From Actinoplanes solisilvae (GTDB taxonomy: Bacteria; Actinomycetota; Actinomycetes; Mycobacteriales; Micromonosporaceae), in contig NZ_RJAC01000001.1 in NCBI RefSeq assembly GCF_003999975.1, forward strand, positions 310,001-374,000: a stretch of DNA of 64,000 nt, read 5' to 3'. The translations under genes and the position numbers were made by a program. Positions 21,852 to 30,866 of this stretch are shown here, in pieces. Position 1 is the stretch's first letter, and every line of letters starts with the position of its first letter. Below the pieces are notes generated by a model. It saw nothing but the letters and a program-made list of their open reading frames with translations, did no database searches and was not told the DNA's origin.

Positions 21852-21864
21852 CGCGTGACCGGAA

Positions 21865-22815
21865 TTACTTACGCTTGCGGATCTCGTCGGCCGCCTGGGG
21901 GACGACCTTGTTCAGGTCACCGACCACGCCGTAGTCGGCGAGCTCGAAGATCGGCGCCTCGGCGTCCTTGTTGACCGCGATGATGGTCTTCGAGGTCTGC
22001 ATGCCGGCCCGGTGCTGGATCGCGCCCGAGATGCCGAGCGCGATGTAGAGCTGCGGGGAGACGGTCTTGCCGGTCTGGCCCACCTGGAACTGGTGGGGGT
22101 AGAAGCCGGAGTCGACCGCCGCGCGGGACGCGCCGACCGCGCCGCCGAGCAGGTCGGCCAGCTCTTCGACCAGCTTGAAGTTGTCGGCGCTGGCGACGCC
22201 GCGACCGCCGGAGACCACGATCGAGGCCTCGGTGAGCTCGGGGCGCGAGCCCTTCTGCTCGGCCACCCGCTCGACGACCCGGGTGAGCTTGTCGCTGTCG
22301 GCGACGGTCACGGTCAGCTGCTCGACCGTGGGGGTCGCCGGCTGCGGGGTCGGGGTGGTGGAGTTCGGGCGGATCGTCACGATCGGCAGGCCACGGGTGA
22401 CCTTCGACTTGACGATGCCCGAGCCGGCGAAGACGACCTGGGTGGCGGTGCCGTCGGCGGCCACGTCGACCGCGTCGGTGAGCAGGCCGTTGTCGAGCTT
22501 GACGGCGAGACGCCCGGCGATCTCTTTGCCCTCCTGGGTGGAGGCGAGCAGCACGGCGGCGGGCTGGGCCGACTTCACGAGCTCGGCGACCGCGGTGGCC
22601 TTGGGGGCGACGAGGTAGTCCTCGACGTCGGAGCCCGCGGCGACGTAGACCTTCTCGGCGCCGTACTCGCCGAGCTTGTCGGTGAACGCGGCTGCGTCGC
22701 CGAACACGACCGCGCTGGGCGAGCCCAGCGTGCGGGCGATCGTCAGCATCTCGAGGGTGACCTTCTTGACGCCGGCAGCCTGCGAGGCCTCGACGACGAC
22801 CAATACTTCAGCCAT
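21865..22815 (-). CDS. etfA: Electron transfer flavoprotein alpha subunit
   Basis: A 316-residue EtfA that binds FAD and passes electrons from acyl-CoA dehydrogenases to the membrane quinone pool. The C-terminal FAD part has [40 protein letters not shown] and [12 protein letters not shown] at 22815, 14 bases after the etfB stop. It fits with the acyl-CoA enzymes elsewhere in the window. Confidence 0.95.
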   Translation of the reverse strand: MAEVLVVVEASQAAGVKKVTLEMLTIARTLGSPSAVVFGDAAAFTDKLGEYGAEKVYVAAGSDVEDYLVAPKATAVAELVKSAQPAAVLLASTQEGKEIAGRLAVKLDNGLLTDAVDVAADGTATQVVFAGSGIVKSKVTRGLPIVTIRPNSTTPTPQPATPTVEQLTVTVADSDKLTRVVERVAEQKGSRPELTEASIVVSGGRGVASADNFKLVEELADLLGGAVGASRAAVDSGFYPHQFQVGQTGKTVSPQLYIALGISGAIQHRAGMQTSKTIIAVNKDAEAPIFELADYGVVGDLNKVVPQAADEIRKRK

Positions 22816-22829
22816 GTCTCTCAATCCCC

Positions 22830-23609
22830 TCAGACGAACTTCTCGGTGGCGAGGTACGCGACGAGCTGGGAGCCGCCGTCGCCCTCATCAGTGATCTTGG
22901 TGCCGGCGCTGCGGGGCGGGCGAGGCGAGAAGTCGACGACGGCGCTGGTCGCGCCGGCCGTGCCCACCTCGTCGGCCGCGATGCCCAGGTCGGACAGGGC
23001 GAGTGCCTGCACGGGCTTCTTCTTGGCCGCCATGATGCCCTTGAAGGACGGATAACGCGGCTCGTTGATGGTGTCCCACACGCTGACCACGGCCGGCGTG
23101 GACGCGGTGACGACCTCGTAGCCCTCGTCGGTCTGCCGCTCGACGGTCAGCGTCGAGCCGTCGACCGTGAGTTTGCGCGCGCCGGTGAGCGCGGCGATGC
23201 CCAGACGCTCGGCCAGCATGTGGGGCATGACCTGCACGCGGCCGTCGGTCGACTCGGCGCCGGCGATGATCAGGTCGGCGTTCAGCGTGCCGAGGGCGGC
23301 GGCGAGCACCTTGGACGTGGCGACGGCACAGGAGCCGTGCAGCGCGTCGTCCTGCACGTGGACGGCCTTGTCGGGCCCCATCGACAGCGCCTTGCGGATC
23401 GACTCGGTCGCGCCGGCCGGGCCCATCGTGAGGATGGTGACCTCGCCGCCGTGCGCTTCCTTGATCTTCAGCGCTTCCTCGATGGCGTACTCGTCCATCT
23501 CGTTGATGACGTTGTTCGCCGAGGCACGCTCGACGGTGTTGTCGCTCGCGCTCAGGGTGCGCTCGGCACCGGAGTCGGGCACCTGCTTGACCAGTACGAC
23601 GATGTTCAT
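22830..23609 (-). CDS. etfB: Electron transfer flavoprotein beta subunit
   Basis: A 259-residue EtfB, first gene of the etfBA operon. The N terminus MNIVVLVKQVPDS and the NEMDEYAIEEALKIKE stretch are typical, as is the AMP-binding ILTMGP region. The ATG at 23609 has GGAGCGCG and a stronger AGGAGG upstream. An in-frame extension to 23948 has no EtfB character. Confidence 0.95.
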   Translation of the reverse strand: MNIVVLVKQVPDSGAERTLSASDNTVERASANNVINEMDEYAIEEALKIKEAHGGEVTILTMGPAGATESIRKALSMGPDKAVHVQDDALHGSCAVATSKVLAAALGTLNADLIIAGAESTDGRVQVMPHMLAERLGIAALTGARKLTVDGSTLTVERQTDEGYEVVTASTPAVVSVWDTINEPRYPSFKGIMAAKKKPVQALALSDLGIAADEVGTAGATSAVVDFSPRPPRSAGTKITDEGDGGSQLVAYLATEKFV

Positions 23610-23767
23610 CGCGCTCCTACGACCTCCTGTATTCAACGCACCGTTGCGGCCGGACGCCTCCCGACACGTTACCCGCCAGTAGCTTGGCCGTGTCAGCCAC
23701 CGAGAGTGACACACCTCACCCACACTGACCGCCGAATCGCTACAGTCTGACCAGGGAGGTGTGCGAT

Positions 23768-23974
23768 ATGTCCGCCCAAATCGCTCGGTTACGCGGTGGG
23801 TTGCTTCCGTCCGCCTCACATCCTCCACCACGGCGCTCCGCGCCCGCGCCGGACATCCACGGACGCCGCGATCCGGACTCTCCGTGGTGCCTCTGTGGCC
23901 GTTCGCGCGAGGCCTGCGTGAGTGACGAAGTCCGCAGCCTGTGGACAAGCCTTCTTCACCTGGGCGGTCAATAA
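23768..23974 (+). CDS. Possible 68-residue small protein
   Basis: A short frame with an excellent ribosome site (GGGAGG, eight bases before the ATG), ending eight bases before the next gene. The product is Arg/Pro-rich in its middle and has a W-C-L-C-G cluster plus one more Cys. Third-position G+C is well below that of neighbouring genes, especially in the first half, and I do not recognise the sequence. It may be a real small gene, a leader peptide or chance. Confidence 0.3.
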   Translation: MSAQIARLRGGLLPSASHPPPRRSAPAPDIHGRRDPDSPWCLCGRSREACVSDEVRSLWTSLLHLGGQ

Positions 23975-23982
23975 TCTGGGAC

Positions 23983-24363
23983 GTGTTCGGCAGCCTGCGC
24001 CAATGGATCGATCCCGAGAAGACCCCGGTCGTCGGCCGGACCCCCGACTACCGGTTCTCGCTGGCCAACGAACGGACGTTCCTCGCCTGGATCCGCACCG
24101 GGCTGGCCCTGATCGCGGGCGGCCTGGCCTGCGCCCAGTTCCTGCGGCCGATGAAGATCGCCCACCTGCGCGAGATTCTGGCCGTCGCCCTGCTCGTGCT
24201 CGGTGCCGTGGTGGCACTGCGCGCCGTGCACCACTGGGCGCGCACCGAGCGGGCCATGCGGCTGGACCAGGAACTGCCCGGCACGAAGTTCCCGGCCGTC
24301 CTGGCCGTCGCCATCGCGGTCGGAGCGCTCTTCCTGATCGTCGCGGTAGTGCTACCGAAATGA
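23983..24363 (+). CDS. DUF202 membrane protein (YidH type)
   Basis: A 126-residue protein with the DUF202 signature SLANERTFLAWIRTGLAL followed by three hydrophobic helices. Function is not known for the family. It starts at GTG 23983 (MFGSLRQWIDPEK). Its stop overlaps the start of the next gene by four bases (ATGA). Confidence 0.85.
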   Translation: MFGSLRQWIDPEKTPVVGRTPDYRFSLANERTFLAWIRTGLALIAGGLACAQFLRPMKIAHLREILAVALLVLGAVVALRAVHHWARTERAMRLDQELPGTKFPAVLAVAIAVGALFLIVAVVLPK

Positions 24364-24674
24364 CGGTGGAGTGGACCGAGGACCGCGGCGCCGCGGCCGA
24401 GCGCACCCGGCTGGCCTGGCGGCGCACGGTTCTCGCGGCCACCGTCGTCTTTCTGCTCGCCGCCCGCCCCGCCTTCGACCCGGACGCCGGGGCCGCCCAG
24501 TGGATCAATGCCGCGCTCGGCGGGATCGGCTGGTCGGCGCTGGTCGCGCTGGCCTACCGCCGCGCCCGTGGCCTGGAACGCCGCCCGCCGCACCCCGGCC
24601 GGCGCACGATCACCGCTTATGCCCTGATCACTGTCGCTCTCGCCGCGCTCGCCGGCCTGGTTGTCATGCTCTGA
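24360..24674 (+). CDS. DUF202 membrane protein, short form
   Basis: A 104-residue protein, also DUF202-like (ERTRLAWRRTVLAATVVFL), with three hydrophobic helices. Its ATG overlaps the previous stop (ATGA), so the two DUF202 proteins are coupled and likely form one membrane complex. The two are different in sequence, as is usual for such pairs. Confidence 0.85.
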   Translation: MTVEWTEDRGAAAERTRLAWRRTVLAATVVFLLAARPAFDPDAGAAQWINAALGGIGWSALVALAYRRARGLERRPPHPGRRTITAYALITVALAALAGLVVML

Positions 24675-24712
24675 TCGTCGCCGGATCGGCGACGGCGCGT
24701 CATCATTGCCAC

Positions 24713-25060
24713 ATGGTCCGGTTGTTCATTCTCCTCGCTGCCGTGCAGTTGGTGCTGCTCGTGCTGTCGCTGATCAGCAGCTTGTCGGCCGATCGCGTCC
24801 GCAACGCGCCACGATTCGTGTGGGTGTTGGTGATCCTTTTCATCCCCCTGCTGGGCCCACTCGCCTATTTCGCCTGGGGCCGTCCCAAGCCGATCCCGCA
24901 GGAGGGCACCGTCGTTCGCCGGCGCCGCGCTCCGGCGGCACCCGACGACGACGCCGACTTCCTTCGATCGGTCGACACCGAGCAGTCCCGGCGCGACCGG
25001 GAAATGCTCGCGAAATGGGAAAAGGAACTAAACAACCACGAGGAGCCCGACAAGCCCTGA
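24713..25060 (+). CDS. PLD-nuclease N-terminal domain membrane protein
   Basis: A 115-residue protein with two hydrophobic helices (about 2-22 and 36-58), the second carrying PLLGPLAYFAWGRPK. This is the N-terminal membrane module found on cardiolipin synthases, here alone with a charged cytoplasmic tail. No catalytic HKD motif is present. It ends exactly where the convergent ThDP enzyme gene ends. Confidence 0.8.
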   Translation: MVRLFILLAAVQLVLLVLSLISSLSADRVRNAPRFVWVLVILFIPLLGPLAYFAWGRPKPIPQEGTVVRRRRAPAAPDDDADFLRSVDTEQSRRDREMLAKWEKELNNHEEPDKP

Positions 25061-26683
25061 TCAGGCGAGGTTCGATGACCGGGGATAGGCGTCGCTGGGG
25101 TCGGTCAACACGTTGACCAGGTAGGGCACCCCGGCGCTGAAGGCACGTTCGAGGGCCGGACCGATCTCGGACGCCTTCTCGACCGTCTCCCCCGCGCCGC
25201 CCAGTGCCTTGACGACGTCGTCGTAGCGCAGGCCGGGCTGCAGGTCGGCGGCCACGTCATAGCCGTACATGGCCTGCATGGGGTGTTTCTCGAGCCCCCA
25301 GATGCCGTTGTTGCCGACCACCATGACGACCGGGAGCCCCTGCCGGACCAGCGACTCGGCGTCCATCAGCGAGAAGCCGGCGGCCCCGTCGCCGAGCAGT
25401 ACGCAGATCTGACGGTCGGGATAGGTCACCCGGGCGCCCATCGCGTAACCCATGCCCGTGCCGAGGCACCCGTACGGACCCGGGTCGAGCCACGTGCCGG
25501 GCTGGGCGGGCTCGAGGAACCGGCCCGCGTACGAGACGAAGTCTCCGCCGTCCCCGATGGTGACCGCGTCGGGCGCCAGCACCTTCCGCAGTTCGCCGTA
25601 GATGCGCGCGGGCTTGATCAGGTCGGTCTCGGCCGTCATCGCCTCAGCGTCGCGAGCCTTACCCGCGTCTTCCGCCGTACGCAGACCTGAGATCCACTCG
25701 GCGTGTGAGGCGCGCTCGCCCGTGTAGCCGGCGATGGCCGCGAGGATGCGCCGCAGGTCACCGGCGGGCGACACGGCCGTCTCGACATGCCCGGCCCGCT
25801 GGCTCGGGGCGTCGACGATGTGCACGACCTGGGCGGCACCGAACTCGCCGAAACCGAGCCGGAAGTCGAGCGGCGTGCCGATCACGCAGACCACGTCGGC
25901 CTCGTTGAGCGCGGGCCGCCGGGCCTTGGCGAAGGCAAGCGGGTGAGACGGCGGCAGTGCGCCGCGGCCCATGCCATTGGTGAAGACCGGTACGTCGAGC
26001 GCCTCGGCGGCTGCCCGGAGCTCGGCGATCGCGTCGCCGCCCCACACGTCGGAACCCGCGATGATCACCGGCCGGGAGGCCGACGCGAGCAGCGTGGCGG
26101 CGCGGGACACCTCGTCGGGGTCGGGCTCGATCACCGGGACGGCGGGCCGGCCCGGGTCGGCGGCCTCGCCGCTGGAGAAGACCACCTCGAGGGGCAGGTC
26201 GAGGAAGGCCGGCCCGCGGTGCGCGGTGAGCGCGGCGGTCAGGGCGGCCCGCACCTCGCCGGGGATCGAGTCGGTGTCGCCGACCGTGGCCGCGTATTTG
26301 GTGACCGGCGCGACCAGCGGAACGTGGTCGAACTCCTGCAGGCTGCCCGAGCCCCAGCGGAAGGCGGGGGCCCGGCCGCCGAGCACGAGCACCGGCGAGG
26401 CGTTGAAGAACGCGCTGGTCAGGCCCGAGATGCCGTTGGTCACGCCGGGACCGGCGGTCAGTACGGCGAGACCCGGGCGGCGCTGCAGCTTGGCGACCGC
26501 TTCGGCGGCGAAGACCGCGGTCTGCTCGTGGCGTACGTCGTAGATCGGGAAGTCGGTCTTGTGGGCGGCGTCGTAGAGCGGGAACACGTGCCCGCCCGAG
26601 AGCGTGAACATCTCGTTGACGCCGAACGCCCGTGCCGCGGCCAGTGCCAGTTCGCCGCCGTGTCCCTCGATCACGTCTGCCAT
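25061..26683 (-). CDS. ThDP-dependent acetolactate synthase-like enzyme
   Basis: A 540-residue thiamine-diphosphate enzyme. The cofactor-activating Glu is Glu53 in RHEQTAVF, the middle domain is present, and the ThDP/Mg motif runs from GDGAAGF to GNNGIWG. It resembles the actinobacterial group annotated as acetolactate synthase large subunit, but no ilvN or other branched-chain genes are nearby. Pyruvate or oxalyl-CoA could be substrates. Start at ATG 26683; an ATG at 26698 would add five residues. Confidence 0.8.
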   Translation of the reverse strand: MADVIEGHGGELALAAARAFGVNEMFTLSGGHVFPLYDAAHKTDFPIYDVRHEQTAVFAAEAVAKLQRRPGLAVLTAGPGVTNGISGLTSAFFNASPVLVLGGRAPAFRWGSGSLQEFDHVPLVAPVTKYAATVGDTDSIPGEVRAALTAALTAHRGPAFLDLPLEVVFSSGEAADPGRPAVPVIEPDPDEVSRAATLLASASRPVIIAGSDVWGGDAIAELRAAAEALDVPVFTNGMGRGALPPSHPLAFAKARRPALNEADVVCVIGTPLDFRLGFGEFGAAQVVHIVDAPSQRAGHVETAVSPAGDLRRILAAIAGYTGERASHAEWISGLRTAEDAGKARDAEAMTAETDLIKPARIYGELRKVLAPDAVTIGDGGDFVSYAGRFLEPAQPGTWLDPGPYGCLGTGMGYAMGARVTYPDRQICVLLGDGAAGFSLMDAESLVRQGLPVVMVVGNNGIWGLEKHPMQAMYGYDVAADLQPGLRYDDVVKALGGAGETVEKASEIGPALERAFSAGVPYLVNVLTDPSDAYPRSSNLA

Positions 26684-26757
26684 ACCGTGTGCCCCCATCC
26701 GTGCGCCTTTGCCGGTGTAGGCACGCTACCCGGCAGGACCGGAAAGATGAACAGCTC

Positions 26758-28380
26758 TCAGATACCGACGAGACCGCGGATCTCCCGAATCAGGTTCCGC
26801 ACGTTCTCCTCGACGGAGAGATCGTTGCCGTAACTGTAGGTGAGCACCAGCGCCACGAGCGGTACGACGATCATCACGAGGATGCTCAGCAGGACCTGGA
26901 GCGCGCGCAGGAAACGGTTGGGCCGCTTGCCACGGCGTACGGCCTCGGAGACCTGGGGCTGCGGCCGGGTTCGCGGCACCGAGGCGGGCCGGGGCGCCAC
27001 CGAAGGGGGCCTAGGAGTGACGGAGGGCGGACGAGGTGGCGAGACCGGCCGGGACGAGACCGGGGCGGCCGGCGGGGTCGAGACCGGCCGCGAGAACTGC
27101 GGTTTCGGCGTCGGCACGGTCGCGTGCGGGTCGAGGGCCCAATTGTGATGATCCGCGTTGGGCCAGGGGTCGACCGCCGGCTGCAGACCGGTCGTGCCCG
27201 GAATGTGCGGGGGCGCGGCCACGACCCGTACGGTCGCTGTCTCGGCTCGGCCGGTGGAGACCAGCCGCAGCTCTGAGGTGAGCCCCGGCGCGGCCGCCCC
27301 GGTCGCCAGCAGCGCCGCGCCGGCCAGGATGCTGCCCTCGGCGACCACCAGCTCGGGCTGCTCGATCACCACCGGCGCCTCGCCCAGCTCGCGGTGCAGC
27401 AGCGTGGCCACCAGCGGAATGCGGCTCGCCCCGCCGACCAGGAACACCCCGGCCAGCCGGCCGTCGGGCAGGTCGGCCCAGTCGAGCAGGCCCTTGGTGA
27501 CGCGCACGGTCTGTTCGAGCACCGGCCGGGCCAGTTTCTCGAGCTCGTCGCGGGTCAGGTGGACCTCGGTGTCGAGAAGGGGAACCACGAAGTCGGCCGA
27601 CTGGGCGCGCGACAGCCGCTCCTTGGCGATGCGCACCTCTTCCCACAGCTGGCGCTGGGCCCGTCGTTCCTGGGCGGTGGTCGGCTCGAGCAGCCGCTCC
27701 CACTCGCTCGTGCGCAGGTGCTCGACGATCGCGGCGTCCACGTCGAGGCCGCCGATGTCGTCGCGGCCGTCGACCGCCATCACCTCGAAGCCGGACGCCG
27801 TGCGGGCGACGACGCTGGCGTCGAACGTGCCCGCGCCGAAGTCGTGCACCACCACGACCGAGCCGATCGGCACGTCGCGCCCCAGGACCTCGGCGAAGTA
27901 GGTGGCCGCGGCGACCGGCTCGGCGACCAGCCGGGCGTTGACCAGCCCGGCCCGGGCGGCCGCGTCGGCGAGCAGCGTGCGGCGGGTCGCGCCCCAGGTC
28001 GCGGGGCAGGTCAGGGTCGTCTCGTGGGCGACCGGGCCGACGGCGCGCTGCCATTCCTCGACAACCCGGGCGAGCACGGCGCTGATCAGGTCGACGACCG
28101 GGAACTCCTGCTCGCCGAGCAGCACCAGGCCGTCGTCGATGCGGCGCTTGGGGTTGGGCTCGAAGCGCACCGGGTCGATGCGGGCGCTGTGCACCGCGTC
28201 GCGGCCCACCACGAGACTGCCGTCGAGCTCGGCATAGACCGCCGAGGGAAGCAGCGGCGAGCCGTCGACCAGCAGCGGACGCGCACGACCGTCGGGCCAG
28301 CGCGCCACCGCGACGGTGTTCGAGGTGCCGAAATCCACGCCGAGGGCGTGTTTTCTCGGCTCACCTTGGTCGATGGCCAT
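26758..28380 (-). CDS. Hsp70-family protein with C-terminal membrane anchor
   Basis: A 540-residue DnaK relative. The ATPase domain (about 1-380) has LGVDFGTSNTVAVA, the second phosphate loop VHDFGAGTFDASV and GGASRIPLV. In place of the usual substrate-binding domain there is a Pro/Arg/Ser-rich linker (about 395-480), one membrane helix (about 490-513) and a short tail of about 25 residues. It is probably a membrane-tethered chaperone-like ATPase, not the housekeeping DnaK. No dnaJ or grpE is adjacent. The ribosome site abuts the ATG, so the exact start is a little uncertain. Confidence 0.85.
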   Translation of the reverse strand: MAIDQGEPRKHALGVDFGTSNTVAVARWPDGRARPLLVDGSPLLPSAVYAELDGSLVVGRDAVHSARIDPVRFEPNPKRRIDDGLVLLGEQEFPVVDLISAVLARVVEEWQRAVGPVAHETTLTCPATWGATRRTLLADAAARAGLVNARLVAEPVAAATYFAEVLGRDVPIGSVVVVHDFGAGTFDASVVARTASGFEVMAVDGRDDIGGLDVDAAIVEHLRTSEWERLLEPTTAQERRAQRQLWEEVRIAKERLSRAQSADFVVPLLDTEVHLTRDELEKLARPVLEQTVRVTKGLLDWADLPDGRLAGVFLVGGASRIPLVATLLHRELGEAPVVIEQPELVVAEGSILAGAALLATGAAAPGLTSELRLVSTGRAETATVRVVAAPPHIPGTTGLQPAVDPWPNADHHNWALDPHATVPTPKPQFSRPVSTPPAAPVSSRPVSPPRPPSVTPRPPSVAPRPASVPRTRPQPQVSEAVRRGKRPNRFLRALQVLLSILVMIVVPLVALVLTYSYGNDLSVEENVRNLIREIRGLVGI

Positions 28381-28406
28381 CCCCTGATTCTAGGGGGTAG
28401 GCGTGA

Positions 28407-28946
28407 TCACACGATTCGCCAGCGGAGCTGTCGCGGCCACTCGCGCACGCACCGCACGTCCTCGCCCTTCGCGGTGCGGCCGCGGGCGCCCAGCGGCCGG
28501 CATTCGTCACCTTCACGCACAGGCTGCTGCACCACGTCGGCGGGCGGAGGAGACGTGGCGGGCGGGGACGCGGCGGGCGGGGGCACCGGTGGCACGACCG
28601 CCGGATCCTCGGGCGGACCCTCGATCGGCACCGGGGTGGGCGTCGTCGCAGCGGTGCGAGGGGCCGGGGTGTTCGTCGATCGGCGAGGGGCCGGCGTCGA
28701 AGTGGCCTTGCGGGCCCGGGTGGCGGGGGCGGGCACGGCCCGCGAGGTGGGCCGGATCGCGGGTGGGCTCGGCGGCGCCCCCATCGCGTCGACCACCGAG
28801 GAGCCCGGCGGGCGGGCCGGTTCGGGCCGGGACTGGCCGAGCGTCAGCCAGCCGATCAGCGCGCACAGCAACGCCTGACCGACCACCAGCGCCACGGCCA
28901 GGCGCACGGTGCGTCGCACCTTGAGCGTGACCGGAACCGGTTCCAC
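28407..28946 (-). CDS. One-pass membrane protein with Pro/Ala/Thr stalk
   Basis: A 179-residue protein: short cytoplasmic N terminus, one membrane helix (about 16-37), a stalk of about 100 residues rich in Pro, Ala and Thr, and a small C-terminal module with two cysteines (GDECRPLGARG and VRCVREW). That module looks like one seen at the ends of many secreted actinobacterial proteins. It lies 26 bases upstream of the Hsp70-like gene on the same strand, so the two may work together at the membrane. GTG start at 28946, ribosome site weak. Confidence 0.65.
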   Translation of the reverse strand: MEPVPVTLKVRRTVRLAVALVVGQALLCALIGWLTLGQSRPEPARPPGSSVVDAMGAPPSPPAIRPTSRAVPAPATRARKATSTPAPRRSTNTPAPRTAATTPTPVPIEGPPEDPAVVPPVPPPAASPPATSPPPADVVQQPVREGDECRPLGARGRTAKGEDVRCVREWPRQLRWRIV

Positions 28947-28985
28947 CCGTCGGACTTTATGGCAAGGGATCGATGCGGTCGAGGG

Positions 28986-29759
28986 TTAACGCCCCGTAAA
29001 TGTGGGTTTACGCTTCTCCACAAAGGCGCTGGTCCCCTCGACGCGGTCCTCGGTGGCGAAGAGCCCGGCGAAGAGCTGCGACTCGAGGGCCAGTCCCGAG
29101 GCGAGGTCGGTGTTCAGCCCGCCGTCCACCGCCAGCTTGGCGGCCCGCAGTGCGAGAGATGGCCCCTTCACGTACGGCCGGACGAGCGCCTCGGCCGTGG
29201 CGTAGACCTCGGCGGCCGGCACGACCCGGTCGGCCAGGCCGATGCGCAGCGCCTCCTCGGCGTCGACCATGCGGCCCGAGAAGATCAGGTCTTTGGCGCG
29301 GGCCGGGCCGATCAGCCGGGCGAGCCGCTGGGTGCCGCCCGCGCCGGGGATGATGCCCAGCTTGATCTCGGGCTGGCCCAGCTTGGCGTCCTCCGCCACC
29401 ACCCGCCAGTCGCAGGTCAGGGCCAGTTCGCAGCCGCCGCCGAGGGCATAGCCGGTGACCGCGGCGACGACCGGCTTGGGGATGCGGGCCACGGCGTCGA
29501 AGGCGCTGGAGAGGGCACCCGCTCGCACGGCCATCTCGGGGTAGCCGACCTTGGTGAATTCGGTGATGTCGGCGCCGGCCGCGAAGACTTTCTCACCGCC
29601 GTAGACGATCACGGCCTTGACCTGCTCGTCGGCGGTCGCGGCCTGCGCCGCCGCCCGCAACTCTTCCTGAAGCTGGGTGTTGAGCGCGTTCATCGGCGGC
29701 CTGTCCAATCGGATCGTGCCGATGCCGTCGGTAATCTCCAACGTCACGAACTCGCCCAC
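28986..29759 (-). CDS. Enoyl-CoA hydratase/isomerase
   Basis: A 257-residue crotonase-family enzyme. Both catalytic glutamates are present, Glu111 in GGGCELAL and Glu131 in GQPEIKLG, with the oxyanion-hole glycines in AAGADI and YALGGG. It most likely hydrates trans-2-enoyl-CoA in fatty-acid breakdown. GTG start with AGGAGG six bases upstream. It stands alone rather than in a fad operon. Confidence 0.92.
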   Translation of the reverse strand: MGEFVTLEITDGIGTIRLDRPPMNALNTQLQEELRAAAQAATADEQVKAVIVYGGEKVFAAGADITEFTKVGYPEMAVRAGALSSAFDAVARIPKPVVAAVTGYALGGGCELALTCDWRVVAEDAKLGQPEIKLGIIPGAGGTQRLARLIGPARAKDLIFSGRMVDAEEALRIGLADRVVPAAEVYATAEALVRPYVKGPSLALRAAKLAVDGGLNTDLASGLALESQLFAGLFATEDRVEGTSAFVEKRKPTFTGR

Positions 29760-29814
29760 GAACGCCTCCTGAGTAGTGGTTCAGGTCAGCCTACGACGGG
29801 TACAAAATGTGACG

Positions 29815-30276
29815 ATGACTACGTACTACCGGGACCCGGATGTGTGGATAACCTCCGCCGGGGTCCGGATGAGCGGCCGTGATCTGCGCCTGGACGACCT
29901 CATCCAGGTGTGGCACACCCGTGGGCGCCGGTCCTGGGGCACGATCGCCGGTCGCGGCGCGGTCGCCGTCGCGATCCTCACCCCGGTGGTCGTCGGACTT
30001 TTCGGCATCGCCGTCGCCCTGGTCATCGACGCCTCGACCACCACGACGATCGCCCTGGTCGGTGGCGGCGTCCTGATCGGCCTGGCCGCGGCCCCGCTGG
30101 CCGACGTGCTGCTCGAGCGCATCGACCGCTCCTACGACCGCGGCAGCCGGGTGCGCGAGATCTGGGCCCGCACCCCCAGCGGCGACCTGCTGCTGCTCAG
30201 CACCCCGGACGCGGCCCGCTTCGGCCGCATCTACCGCGCCCTGCAACGCGCCCTGGAGCCGGCCGGGCGCCGCTGA
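29815..30276 (+). CDS. DUF6232-like membrane protein
   Basis: A 153-residue protein: N-terminal beta-rich segment (YYRDPDVWITSAGVRM), two membrane helices (about 45-70 and 74-98) and a soluble tail. This order matches actinobacterial DUF6232 proteins, which have no known role. ATG at 29815; an in-frame GTG two codons earlier is possible. It is divergent from the enoyl-CoA hydratase. Confidence 0.65.
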   Translation: MTTYYRDPDVWITSAGVRMSGRDLRLDDLIQVWHTRGRRSWGTIAGRGAVAVAILTPVVVGLFGIAVALVIDASTTTTIALVGGGVLIGLAAAPLADVLLERIDRSYDRGSRVREIWARTPSGDLLLLSTPDAARFGRIYRALQRALEPAGRR

Positions 30277-30332
30277 CCAATTTACAGAAATCGGCGCGGA
30301 GCCGGCCCTTCATCGGTGACGATCGACTCACC

Positions 30333-30866
30333 ATGCGAACCACCACCCAGCGCCCCACCGGTGTCGAGCGCACCTTCGGCGCCGACGAGATCATCGTCAC
30401 CAAGACCGATCCGCGCGGCGTTCTCACCTACGCCAATGAGGTCTTCCTGCGCACCTCGGCGCTCACCGAGGCCGAGGCGATCGGGCAGCCGCACAACATC
30501 ATCCGGCACCCGGACATGCCGCAGGCCGTGTTCAAGCTGCTCTGGGACACCCTCGGACGGCGCGAGGAGATCTTCGCGTACGTCGTGAACATGGCCTCGG
30601 ACGGCGCCCACTACTGGGTCTTCGCGCATGTCACACCGTCGTTCGGGCCCGACGGCAAGCTGGTCGGCTACCACTCGAACCGGCGGCTCCCGGAGCCCTC
30701 GGTGGTGGCCGAGGTGAGCCGGCTCTACGAGCGCATCCGCTCGGCCGAGCAGCAGCAGGGGTCCAAGGCGGCGGCGGTCGAGGCGGGCTGGCAGGCACTG
30801 CAGTCCGAGCTGGCCGGTCGCACGTACGACGAGTTCATCTGGGCCCTCACCAGCGGAGCGCGCTAG
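30333..30866 (+). CDS. Stand-alone Aer-type PAS protein
   Basis: A 177-residue soluble PAS protein. The core matches the aerotaxis-receptor PAS: LTYANEVFLRTSALT, NIIRHPDMPQAVFKLLWDTL, then a GAHYWVFAHVTPSF block and GYHSNRR. Aer PAS domains bind FAD and sense redox state, so a redox or oxygen input is likely. A helical tail (about 130-177) could dock on the partner. Its stop is followed at once by the start of the methyl-accepting gene, so the two act as a split chemoreceptor. Confidence 0.85.
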   Translation: MRTTTQRPTGVERTFGADEIIVTKTDPRGVLTYANEVFLRTSALTEAEAIGQPHNIIRHPDMPQAVFKLLWDTLGRREEIFAYVVNMASDGAHYWVFAHVTPSFGPDGKLVGYHSNRRLPEPSVVAEVSRLYERIRSAEQQQGSKAAAVEAGWQALQSELAGRTYDEFIWALTSGAR

